Below are positions 42,625-47,128 of a stretch of DNA of 47,709 bases, piece by piece. Position numbers and translations under genes: made by a program. Below the pieces are notes generated by a model. That model saw nothing but the letters and a program-made list of their open reading frames with translations, did not search any database and had not been told where the DNA came from. How positions within the stretch are numbered: position 1 is the stretch's first letter; every line of letters starts with the position of its first letter. The stretch is taken from the IMG/VR virus record IMGVR_UViG_3300046002_005270, positions 1 to 47,709 of that record, one strand, 5' to 3'. The stretch comes from a virus.

Positions 42625-42636
42625 AAGAACGGTAGT
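42625..42636. repeat. Inverted repeat, right arm
   Basis: AAGAACGGTAGT, exact reverse complement of 42271-42282. Confidence 0.85.
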
Positions 42637-42642
42637 AAAATA

Positions 42643-42673
42643 TTTGGCTTCCCAAAAAGAAATTATTATATTA
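42643..42673 (+). promoter_or_regulatory. TTTGGC-N18-TATATTA promoter
   Basis: TTTGGC at 42643, TATATTA at 42667, 18-nt spacer. Drives the small ORF at 42748 or its leader. Confidence 0.65.
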
Positions 42674-42721
42674 AGTTATATTAAAAAAAGAAAAAATAAT
42701 TCGAGGTTTTTATCTCTATTA

Positions 42722-42735
42722 TATATTTATAATCA
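42722..42735 (+). promoter_or_regulatory. Candidate late promoter motif
   Basis: TATATTTATAATCA, 12 nt before the ATG at 42748; one of the few such motifs in the tRNA region. Confidence 0.45.
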
Positions 42736-42747
42736 CATAAAATTAAA

Positions 42748-42894
42748 ATGACAACAATTCAAAACATACATCAAGATTTAACTACAATAATGGGTAGAGC
42801 ACTTAATACGTGGTCGCAGCTGTTATGTGGGGATGTCATTTTAGGCTTTAGCGCGTATAATAACGAACCGAAACAAGGTGGCACCGAGGTATGA
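42748..42894 (+). CDS. Putative 48-aa peptide
   Basis: ATG at 42748 after an A-rich leader; 48 codons starting MTTIQNIHQDLTTIMGRALN and ending GGTEV. The first half has phage-like A/T codons, while the second half (from about 42810) is clearly richer in GC and uses codons rare here, so that part may instead be an RNA. It is followed by a strong terminator. No homology recognised. Confidence 0.35.
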   Translation: MTTIQNIHQDLTTIMGRALNTWSQLLCGDVILGFSAYNNEPKQGGTEV

Positions 42895-42924
42895 TATAGG
42901 TAAATAAACATATAAACTTAAATC

Positions 42925-42963
42925 AAGACTCGGATCAAAATAAAAGATTCGAGTCTTTTTTTT
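42925..42963 (+). terminator. Strong intrinsic terminator
   Basis: AAGACTCGGATC / GATTCGAGTCTT 12-bp stem (one G-U) with a 9-nt loop and eight T. Confidence 0.93.
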
Positions 42964-42971
42964 CACTTAGG

Positions 42972-43002
42972 TTTGGCTTTTGGAAATAAGTTTCGTATAT
43001 TA
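42972..43002 (+). promoter_or_regulatory. TTTGGC-N18-TATATTA promoter upstream of tRNA array
   Basis: TTTGGC at 42972, TATATTA at 42996. First of two tandem promoters; GGAAA-TAAG-TTTCG lies in the spacer. Confidence 0.7.
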
Positions 43003-43053
43003 TAGCATAATAAGAAAATAAAGAAAAAGAAAGTAAAAAAGATTTAAAATAAG

Positions 43054-43084
43054 TTTGGCTCTCGAAAAAGAGTTTCGTATATTA
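43054..43084 (+). promoter_or_regulatory. TTTGGC-N18-TATATTA promoter upstream of tRNA array
   Basis: TTTGGC at 43054, TATATTA at 43078, about 50 nt before the first tRNA. Spacer holds CGAAA-AAGAG-TTTCG. Its downstream sequence TTAAATCATAATAA is nearly the same as at 46364. Confidence 0.72.
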
Positions 43085-43134
43085 AATCATAATAAAAAAT
43101 AAAGAGTTCATTGACATATTGGATAAAGTAAAAA

Positions 43135-43219
43135 GGAGGTGTGGACAGTTGGTTGTTAAGCGGTCTTGAAAATCGTCGCCCGTGCATTCGGGTTGCAGGT
43201 TCGAATCCTGTCGCCTCCG
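43135..43219 (+). tRNA. tRNA-Ser(TGA)
   Basis: Acceptor GGAGGTG / CGCCTCC, anticodon loop CTTGAAA, long variable arm CCCG/CGGG, T-loop TTCGAAT. CAA follows the discriminator. Confidence 0.93.
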
Positions 43220-43225
43220 CAATAT

Positions 43226-43297
43226 TGGCTCATAGTGTAACGGTTAGCACAAAACACTTTGACTGTTTTAGTCCAAGTTCGAATCTTGGTGAGCCAA
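43226..43297 (+). tRNA. tRNA-Gln(TTG)
   Basis: Acceptor TGGCTCA / TGAGCCA, anticodon stem AAACA/TGTTT with loop CTTTGAC, T-loop TTCGAAT. Confidence 0.93.
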
Positions 43298-43306
43298 CAA
43301 TAATTT

Positions 43307-43377
43307 CTAGTAGCGAAGCCCGGTTTCATGCCTCACTTGGACTGAGGAGTACGCAGGTTCGAATCCTGCCTATTAGA
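43307..43377 (+). tRNA. tRNA-Pro(TGG)
   Basis: Acceptor CTAGTAG / CTATTAG, anticodon stem CCTCA/TGAGG with loop CTTGGAC, T-arm GCAGG-TTCGAAT-CCTGC. Confidence 0.9.
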
Positions 43378-43383
43378 CGAAAG

Positions 43384-43439
43384 GAGACTGTTACTAATTT
43401 ATTGGACCTCATAGTGGGGGGAATCGTAGAATTAGATTT
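43384..43439 (+). ncRNA. Spacer RNA element, copy 1
   Basis: Begins GAGACTGTTACTAATT and ends CGTAGAATTAGATTT; CTAATT pairs with AATTAG around a CCTC/GGGG hairpin. A second copy with a different centre precedes tRNA-Val. Confidence 0.5.
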
Positions 43440-43440
43440 T

Positions 43441-43513
43441 GCCTTCGAAGCTCATGTGGACGGGCACTCCGCTTTTAACGGAGGGGTAGATGGTTCGAGG
43501 CCATCCGGGGGTA
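43441..43513 (+). tRNA. tRNA-Lys(TTT)
   Basis: Acceptor GCCTTCG / CGGGGGT (wobble-rich), anticodon stem CTCCG/CGGAG with loop CTTTTAA, T-arm GATGG-TTCGAGG-CCATC. Confidence 0.9.
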
Positions 43514-43519
43514 CGAGAA

Positions 43520-43580
43520 GAGACTGTTACTAATTCATAGAAGACCACGCGAGTAAGTTCTCGAAGCGTAGAATTAGATT
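43520..43580 (+). ncRNA. Spacer RNA element, copy 2
   Basis: Same 16-nt start and 15-nt end as 43384-43439, with a different middle that folds as ACGC-GAG / CTC-GCGT. The two copies precede tRNA-Lys and tRNA-Val. Confidence 0.5.
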
Positions 43581-43581
43581 T

Positions 43582-43652
43582 GCCTCGTTGGCGTAATGGT
43601 AGCGTATTTGTTTTACATGCAAAGGGAAGTGGTTCGATTCCACTACGAGGTA
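43582..43652 (+). tRNA. tRNA-Val(TAC)
   Basis: Acceptor GCCTCGT / ACGAGGT, anticodon stem TTTGT/GCAAA with loop TTTACAT, T-loop TTCGATT. Confidence 0.92.
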
Positions 43653-43658
43653 CAATAA

Positions 43659-43740
43659 GGGTAGCAAAAGTCGTTCGGATACGGCAGCGAGACTGTAAAT
43701 CTCGTCCTTATAGGGAGTGGTTCGAGTCCACTGCTACCCA
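43659..43740 (+). tRNA. tRNA-Tyr(GTA)
   Basis: Acceptor GGGTAGC / GCTACCC, anticodon stem CGAGA/TCTCG with loop CTGTAAA, long variable arm, T-loop TTCGAGT. Confidence 0.93.
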
Positions 43741-43753
43741 CTGTATTAACTTG

Positions 43754-43826
43754 GGGCCTTTTGTATAGCTGGTGCGTACGCTAGTCTGAAGAACTAGAGG
43801 AACAGGTTCGATTCCTGTAGGGCCCA
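43754..43826 (+). tRNA. tRNA-Phe(GAA)
   Basis: Acceptor GGGCCTT / AGGGCCC, anticodon stem CTAGT/ACTAG with loop CTGAAGA, T-arm ACAGG-TTCGATT-CCTGT. Confidence 0.92.
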
Positions 43827-43902
43827 CGAGGAGAGATATGAGTTGAAACCTCATTTAGGCCCAGTAGGACTTAATCGTATAAAAGACAATACGCTCGCAT
43901 TA
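43827..43902 (+). ncRNA. Structured spacer between tRNA-Phe and tRNA-Asn
   Basis: Two hairpins: ATGAG-TTGAAAC-CTCAT, and CGTAT/ATACG flanked by TAAT/ATTA. No family recognised; may be processed spacer or a small RNA. Confidence 0.35.
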
Positions 43903-43974
43903 GGATCCTTAGCTCAGAGGCAGAGCGGTTGTTTGTTAGGCAACGGGTCGAGATTTCGAAATTCTCAGGGTCCT
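43903..43974 (+). tRNA. tRNA-Asn(GTT), first copy
   Basis: Acceptor GGATCCT / AGGGTCC, anticodon stem GTTGT/GCAAC with loop TTGTTAG, T-loop TTCGAAA. Unusual T32 and G38 in the loop compared with the second copy. Confidence 0.78.
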
Positions 43975-43980
43975 CAAAAT

Positions 43981-44052
43981 TGGCTTGTCGTATAAAGGTT
44001 ATTACGGATGACTGTTAATCATCTTATGAAGGTTCGATTCCTTCCAGGCCAG
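43981..44052 (+). tRNA. tRNA-Asn(GTT), second copy
   Basis: Acceptor TGGCTTG / CAGGCCA, anticodon stem GATGA/TCATC with loop CTGTTAA, T-loop TTCGATT. Body unlike the first tRNA-Asn. Confidence 0.9.
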
Positions 44053-44054
44053 CA

Positions 44055-44144
44055 AATTACTAAAATAAATTAAAAAGTGACGTGGTGTCAGGAAGTGACG
44101 TCTGTAATAAAACATTCGCAGTTAGTCTGTCTGCTTTAGTAATT
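44055..44144 (+). ncRNA. Structured RNA between tRNA-Asn and tRNA-Ile
   Basis: Closing stem AATTACTAAA / TTTAGTAATT (10 bp) around two hairpins, GACGT/ACGTC and GCAG/CTGC. About 90 nt, no ORF. Confidence 0.55.
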
Positions 44145-44148
44145 AATT

Positions 44149-44220
44149 GCTCCTATAGTAGAATGGTTAGCACACATCTCTGATAAGGATGAAATGGAGG
44201 TTCAATTCCTTCTAGGAGTA
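44149..44220 (+). tRNA. tRNA-Ile(GAT)
   Basis: Acceptor GCTCCTA / TAGGAGT, anticodon stem CATCT/GGATG with loop CTGATAA, T-loop TTCAATT. Confidence 0.92.
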
Positions 44221-44226
44221 CAAAAT

Positions 44227-44311
44227 GGAAAGTAAATCACACAGGGTGTGAGACCGCTTGCTAAGCGAATCATGCGTTAATTCGCATGGGGATCGAGACC
44301 TCTGCTTTCCT
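44227..44311 (+). tRNA. tRNA-Ser(GCT)
   Basis: Acceptor GGAAAGT / GCTTTCC, short anticodon stem CGC/GCG with loop TTGCTAA, long variable arm CATGCG/CGCATG. T-loop ATCGAGA departs from TTC. Confidence 0.82.
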
Positions 44312-44568
44312 CAAAAAAACCTGTTCCCCGCCCTCACAACGTATTTAAGGAATACAGGAGCAGAATGTACAATCGGGGCGATGTGGTGGGACACTTTAAA
44401 ATCTTAGGTACAACGATAAGTTAGTGGGTTCTTATCAAACGCCGACTTGATCTAGTGATCGAGGATATCTCATAAGTATTCTCAGACAAGAGCGTAACTT
44501 GTAGTCGGTACTGCATCTCCCAAGGGAGAAGGCTCTGGTTGGGGATCTGACCTTATAGATCTCAATAT
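44312..44568 (+). ncRNA. Large structured RNA region (about 255 nt) inside the tRNA array
   Basis: No ORF or tRNA. GC is visibly higher than in the coding genes. Helices seen: CCCCG/CGGGG, GTATT/AATAC, GATAAG/CTTATC, CCGACT (44442) with AGTCGG (44503) around three inner hairpins, and TCTCCC-AA-GGGAGA. It may be one or more stable RNAs. I do not recognise a known class. Confidence 0.5.
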
Positions 44569-44639
44569 GGTGGTTCTAGCTTATTGGTAAAGCGCTTGAC
44601 TGTGAATCAGGAGAACAGGGTTCGATACCCGGAATCACC
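44569..44639 (+). tRNA. tRNA-His(GTG)
   Basis: Extra G-1 at 44569 facing C73, acceptor GTGGTTC / GAATCAC, anticodon stem CTTGA/TCAGG with loop CTGTGAA. Confidence 0.93.
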
Positions 44640-44645
44640 CAAAAT

Positions 44646-44725
44646 GCCCCTGTGGTGAAATAGGTAAACACACCAGGCTTAAAACTTGGCGCTCAGGCTT
44701 GCTGGTTCGACTCCAGTCAGGGGTA
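44646..44725 (+). tRNA. tRNA-Leu(TAA)
   Basis: Acceptor GCCCCTG / CAGGGGT, anticodon stem CCAGG/CTTGG with loop CTTAAAA, variable arm, T-loop TTCGACT. Confidence 0.93.
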
Positions 44726-44732
44726 CAAAATT

Positions 44733-44805
44733 GGTCTTATAGCATAAATGGAAATGCACTTGAATACGAATCAAGAGATTGTAGGTTCGACTCCTACTAA
44801 GACCA
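44733..44805 (+). tRNA. tRNA-Arg(ACG)
   Basis: Acceptor GGTCTTA / TAAGACC, anticodon stem CTTGA/TCAAG with loop ATACGAA, T-loop TTCGACT. A34 implies inosine by host TadA. Confidence 0.9.
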
Positions 44806-44819
44806 CAAAATAAAGTATT

Positions 44820-45008
44820 ATGAAAAATGCAGTTAAAACTAAAGAATTTTTAGATGAGCTAGATAGGATGGGAGTATCTTATTCAATTGATTCTAATCCA
44901 AGTCCTGAAAAGATAGAAAGAATTAAAGAGAGTATTGAAAAAAGAGATGCTGAGTTAAAACAAATTCAAGAAGACTATCGTTCAGGAAAATTACAACTGC
45001 CCTTGTAG
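44820..45008 (+). CDS. Small charged helical protein overlapping a tRNA
   Basis: A 62-residue, Glu/Lys-rich protein (KTKEFLDELDRMGVSYSID, EKIERIKESIEKRDAELKQI) with A/T-ending codons like the other genes. Its last ten bases, including the TAG stop, form the 5' acceptor arm and positions 8-9 of tRNA-Arg(TCT), so processing of the tRNA would remove the end of the message. Function unknown. Confidence 0.58.
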   Translation: MKNAVKTKEFLDELDRMGVSYSIDSNPSPEKIERIKESIEKRDAELKQIQEDYRSGKLQLPL

Positions 45009-45069
45009 TTCAAAGGAAGAACATATCTCTTCTAAAGATAGAATCCTGGTTCGAGTCCAGGTAGGGGTT
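44999..45069 (+). tRNA. tRNA-Arg(TCT)
   Basis: Acceptor GCCCTTG / TAGGGGT, anticodon stem TATCT/AGATA with loop CTTCTAA, T-arm CCTGG-TTCGAGT-CCAGG. Overlaps the end of the preceding ORF. Confidence 0.92.
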
Positions 45070-45078
45070 CAAAAAAAT

Positions 45079-45221
45079 CGTCTTGGATCATTTGATATGA
45101 TTTAATGGGTAACACCTGGTAGGTTAAGCGATATCCTACAAATGCGTCACAGGCTAAGGTAGCCAAATGGATTCCAACCCCATAGGACAGAGTTCGATTC
45201 TTTGGTGGCGTGCAGAAGACG
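45079..45221 (+). ncRNA. Closed-stem RNA enclosing tRNA-Trp
   Basis: CGTCTT / AAGACG closing stem. The upstream half holds GTAGG/CCTAC and GGT-AAC-ACC hairpins; tRNA-Trp occupies the rest. Could be a precursor-specific fold. Confidence 0.35.
45144..45212 (+). tRNA. tRNA-Trp(CCA)
   Basis: Acceptor GCGTCAC / GTGGCGT, D-arm GGCT/AGCC, anticodon stem ATGG/CCAT with loop TTCCAAC, T-arm CAGAG/CTTTG. The cloverleaf is compact and less regular than its neighbours. Confidence 0.75.
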
Positions 45222-45273
45222 GAGAACAGAGTAAGGATTAAATTCCGTTAGGCTATCCCTTACCAGTTTCTCC
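45221..45273 (+). ncRNA. Structured spacer hairpin
   Basis: Stem GGAGAA / TTCTCC continuing into GTAAGG / CCTTAC, loop about 21 nt. Lies between tRNA-Trp and a tRNA-like RNA. Confidence 0.5.
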
Positions 45274-45283
45274 CGAAGAAATT

Positions 45284-45354
45284 GGGGTAAAAGCACATAA
45301 GGATGTGCAGGCGGTAGACGCTGCAAGGCCTGGGTTCGAATCCCAAGTACTCCA
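45284..45354 (+). ncRNA. tRNA-like RNA, anticodon unclear
   Basis: Acceptor GGGGTA / TACTCC, a good D-arm GCAC-ATAAGGAT-GTGC, T-arm TGGG-TTCGAAT-CCCA and CAAA after the discriminator. The anticodon region GCAG(G)CG-GTAGA-CGCTGC has a bulge and a 5-nt loop without T33. Confidence 0.5.
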
Positions 45355-45368
45355 CAAAAGTATTAATT

Positions 45369-45411
45369 ATGAAAAAGAAATTCGATGCTCATTAGGTTTA
45401 TTAACCTAAAA
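45369..45411 (+). promoter_or_regulatory. Short leader ORF and hairpin upstream of a small gene
   Basis: ATG at 45369 opens an 8-codon peptide (MKKKFDAH); its TAG stop lies at the start of TTAGGTT-TATT-AACCTAA, a hairpin 10-15 nt before the next ATG. This may regulate translation of the ORF at 45422. Confidence 0.3.
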
Positions 45412-45421
45412 TTTGAGCAAA

Positions 45422-45601
45422 ATGAGAATCAAAAACTATACTAACAAAGAGTATAAAAAAGAAAAAAGAAAAGAGTATAAGGAATGGGATACTTGGTTTG
45501 AAGATTATTGGAGTAAAAAGTCAAAAATATGGGCTTTTAAATACCGAGAATATAGAACCTGGAAGTACAACAGAAAAACACAATATAAACCTTTAAAATA
45601 A
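45422..45601 (+). CDS. Small basic, aromatic-rich protein
   Basis: A 59-residue protein, strongly basic, with many Tyr/Trp (MRIKNYTNKEYKKEKRKEY, then WDTWFEDYWSKKSKIW). ATG at 45422 chosen over a TTG nine bases earlier. It sits 6 nt before an HNH nuclease gene. It could be a nucleic-acid-binding or host-takeover peptide; nothing specific is recognised. Confidence 0.5.
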   Translation: MRIKNYTNKEYKKEKRKEYKEWDTWFEDYWSKKSKIWAFKYREYRTWKYNRKTQYKPLK

Positions 45602-45607
45602 GTTATC

Positions 45608-46114
45608 ATGAGTAAACATCAGAAAACACTAGTAGTGGATTCAAGCTTTATCGCAAGAAGTATTATACCTGCAGAAAGAGCATTTGTGATTTCTTATAAA
45701 GGTAATGCAGAGGTAATAGCAGAACATCCAGAAACATTTGGATTAGTAAATCCAAATCTAGAGATTTACAAACCATCTATTATTAGAGTATTCACTTATG
45801 TGAAACAACACATACATAAAGTTGCTCTGACAAGAGATAACATCTACAAAAGAGATAACTATGAATGTGTATATTGTGGAAGTTCAAATCAAAGAACACT
45901 AACATTGGATCATGTTATTCCTCAATCAAAAGGAGGAAAAGATAGCTGGGACAATTTAGTAACAGCATGTAGAACATGTAATCAGGAAAAAGCTGATTTA
46001 ACGTTAGAGGAATACGGAAAAGAAATTCCAGAACCAAAACGTCCACATTACCTGATGCTACTAAGACAAGTTCAGGACATACCAAGAGAATGGGAAACAT
46101 TTTTATTCTTTTAG
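45608..46114 (+). CDS. HNH endonuclease
   Basis: A 168-residue protein. The C-terminal half is an HNH domain of the McrA-like type: RDNYECVYCGSSNQRTLTLDHVIPQSKGG, WDNLVTACRTCNQEKADLT, with two CxxC pairs for structural zinc. The N-terminal half (KTLVVDSSFIARSIIPAERAF) is typical of a widespread bacterial/phage HNH family. Within a tRNA array it may be a mobile nuclease; a DNA-processing role is possible. Confidence 0.85.
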   Translation: MSKHQKTLVVDSSFIARSIIPAERAFVISYKGNAEVIAEHPETFGLVNPNLEIYKPSIIRVFTYVKQHIHKVALTRDNIYKRDNYECVYCGSSNQRTLTLDHVIPQSKGGKDSWDNLVTACRTCNQEKADLTLEEYGKEIPEPKRPHYLMLLRQVQDIPREWETFLFF

Positions 46115-46123
46115 TAAAAAAAG

Positions 46124-46154
46124 TTTGGAAATTAGAAATAAAGTTCGTATATTT
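46124..46154 (+). promoter_or_regulatory. TTTGGA-N18-TATATTT promoter
   Basis: TTTGGA at 46124, TATATTT at 46148, after the HNH gene. Restarts transcription of the tRNA region before tRNA-Cys. Confidence 0.62.
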
Positions 46155-46174
46155 AAGTATAAGAAAAAAGATAA

Positions 46175-46242
46175 ATCACCTACTACGTAACCACTGCAGG
46201 GTAACACGTACAGCCAAGGAAGAAAAGGTCAGGCTAGGTGAT
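46175..46242 (+). ncRNA. Structured RNA before tRNA-Cys
   Basis: Closing stem ATCACCTA / TAGGTGAT (8 bp) with TACGT/ACGTA and AGCC/GGCT hairpins inside, 20 nt after a promoter -7 box. Confidence 0.55.
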
Positions 46243-46246
46243 AATT

Positions 46247-46318
46247 GGTCCTCAGGCTGATGGTTAAGCTCTACAGTTGCAACCTGTATGATTCAGAGTT
46301 CGATTCTCTGGAGGACCT
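46247..46318 (+). tRNA. tRNA-Cys(GCA)
   Basis: Acceptor GGTCCTC / GAGGACC, anticodon stem TACAG/CTGTA with loop TTGCAAC, T-loop TTCGATT. Confidence 0.92.
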
Positions 46319-46339
46319 CAAAAAATAAATAAAAATAGG

Positions 46340-46370
46340 TTTGGCTATCGAAAATTAATTTCGTATATTA
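46340..46370 (+). promoter_or_regulatory. TTTGGC-N18-TATATTA promoter inside tRNA array
   Basis: TTTGGC at 46340, TATATTA at 46364; spacer holds CGAAA-ATTAA-TTTCG. Downstream sequence through TTGGATAAA resembles that before the first tRNA (43078-43127). Confidence 0.72.
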
Positions 46371-46413
46371 AATCATAATAAAAAGATCATTGAAATATTG
46401 GATAAAATAAATT

Positions 46414-46489
46414 GCACCTGTGGGCAAACTGGCAAAGCCGTCTGACTTAGGATCAGAAGATGTTGTGGGTTCGACTCCCACCAGGTGTA
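46414..46489 (+). tRNA. tRNA-Leu(TAG)
   Basis: Acceptor GCACCTG / CAGGTGT, anticodon stem TCTGA/TCAGA with loop CTTAGGA, T-arm GTGGG-TTCGACT-CCCAC. Confidence 0.92.
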
Positions 46490-46494
46490 CAAAA

Positions 46495-46561
46495 TTAGAG
46501 TTAGCTTATAGTAAAGCAGCAGGGGCTAACCTGCAGAACGGATACGAGAACCGGCTCTAAT
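46495..46561 (+). ncRNA. Degenerate tRNA-like RNA
   Basis: Acceptor TTAGAGT / GCTCTAA and D-arm GCTT/AAGC with TA at positions 8-9. The anticodon hairpin GCAGG-GGCTAA-CCTGC has a 6-nt loop, the T-arm lacks TTC, and no CA follows the discriminator. Probably a decayed or repurposed tRNA. Confidence 0.5.
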
Positions 46562-46566
46562 TATTT

Positions 46567-46638
46567 GCTTCTGAAACATAAATGGTAATGTACTTGATTT
46601 GTACTCAAGAAAACGGGGTTCGATTCCTCGCAGAAGCT
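46567..46638 (+). tRNA. tRNA-Thr(TGT)
   Basis: Acceptor GCTTCTG / CAGAAGC, D-arm ACAT/ATGT, anticodon stem CTTGA/TCAAG with loop TTTGTAC, T-loop TTCGATT. Confidence 0.92.
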
Positions 46639-46641
46639 CAA

Positions 46642-46718
46642 AAGATGAATTCGATCACACCTAGGGTTAGTGATTTAATTAAAGGATCCATTCAGTATAC
46701 AAGGCTGAGATTCATCTT
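46642..46718 (+). ncRNA. Structured RNA between tRNA-Thr and tRNA-Gly
   Basis: Closing stem AAGATGAAT / ATTCATCTT (9 bp) around ATCAC/GTGAT and CAG/CTG hairpins, 77 nt. Confidence 0.55.
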
Positions 46719-46723
46719 CAATT

Positions 46724-46797
46724 GCATCATTCGCCTAGTAGGTATGGCACCACACTTCCAATGTGGAATAAGGCCGGTTCGAGACCGGCATGATGCT
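46724..46797 (+). tRNA. tRNA-Gly(TCC)
   Basis: Acceptor GCATCAT / ATGATGC, anticodon stem CCACA/TGTGG with loop CTTCCAA, T-arm GCCGG-TTCGAGA-CCGGC. Confidence 0.93.
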
Positions 46798-46805
46798 CAA
46801 GGGTG

Positions 46806-46844
46806 TGTAGGAGCCCAAGAGTATGTGATGAGCATACACCTACA
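46806..46844 (+). ncRNA. Structured spacer hairpin
   Basis: TGTAGG / CCTACA closing stem with inner GTATG/CATAC hairpin, between tRNA-Gly and tRNA-Glu. Confidence 0.42.
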
Positions 46845-46848
46845 ATTT

Positions 46849-46920
46849 GCTGCGTTAGTGAAGAGGTTAACACGTATCACTTTCTATGATAAGGCACGGG
46901 TTCGAATCCCGTACGCAGTA
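46849..46920 (+). tRNA. tRNA-Glu(TTC)
   Basis: Acceptor GCTGCGT / ACGCAGT, anticodon stem TATCA/TGATA with loop CTTTCTA, T-arm CACGGG-TTCGAAT-CCCGT. Confidence 0.93.
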
Positions 46921-46923
46921 CAA

Positions 46924-46996
46924 AAACAATAGGTGACTGTAAGGTTTAAATGTGCTCCTAGAATACTGATTGGAAGTTATCTCCAGCCTATTGTTT
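46924..46996 (+). ncRNA. Structured RNA between tRNA-Glu and tRNA-Ala
   Basis: Closing stem AAACAATAGG / CCTATTGTTT (10 bp perfect) around about 53 nt with weak inner pairing. Confidence 0.55.
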
Positions 46997-47000
46997 AATT

Positions 47001-47072
47001 GGGGCTATAGTATAACGGCTATTACGATGGTTTTGCAAATCATAAATTGGAGTTCGATTCTCCATAGCTCCA
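47001..47072 (+). tRNA. tRNA-Ala(TGC)
   Basis: Acceptor GGGGCTA / TAGCTCC, anticodon stem ATGGT/ATCAT with loop TTTGCAA, T-arm TGGAG-TTCGATT-CTCCA. Confidence 0.92.
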
Positions 47073-47128
47073 CAATAGCTTAATCGACTTTTGACAGATT
47101 TGACAACTTGGAACAGACAAGTAATTTT

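Noticed and set aside
42876-42890. GGTGGCACCGAG considered as a tracrRNA-like tail
   Set aside because: Similarity is limited to about 11 bases and no Cas gene or CRISPR repeat is seen in the window.
43141-43768. Long + strand reading frames across the first tRNAs (43141-43533 and 43580-43768)
   Set aside because: They run straight through tRNA-Ser, Gln, Pro, Lys, Val and Tyr; the peptides are translated tRNA sequence with no family features.
46582-46932. A 116-codon + frame through tRNA-Thr, Gly and Glu
   Set aside because: It overlaps three tRNAs and two structured spacers; no coding signal beyond the open frame.
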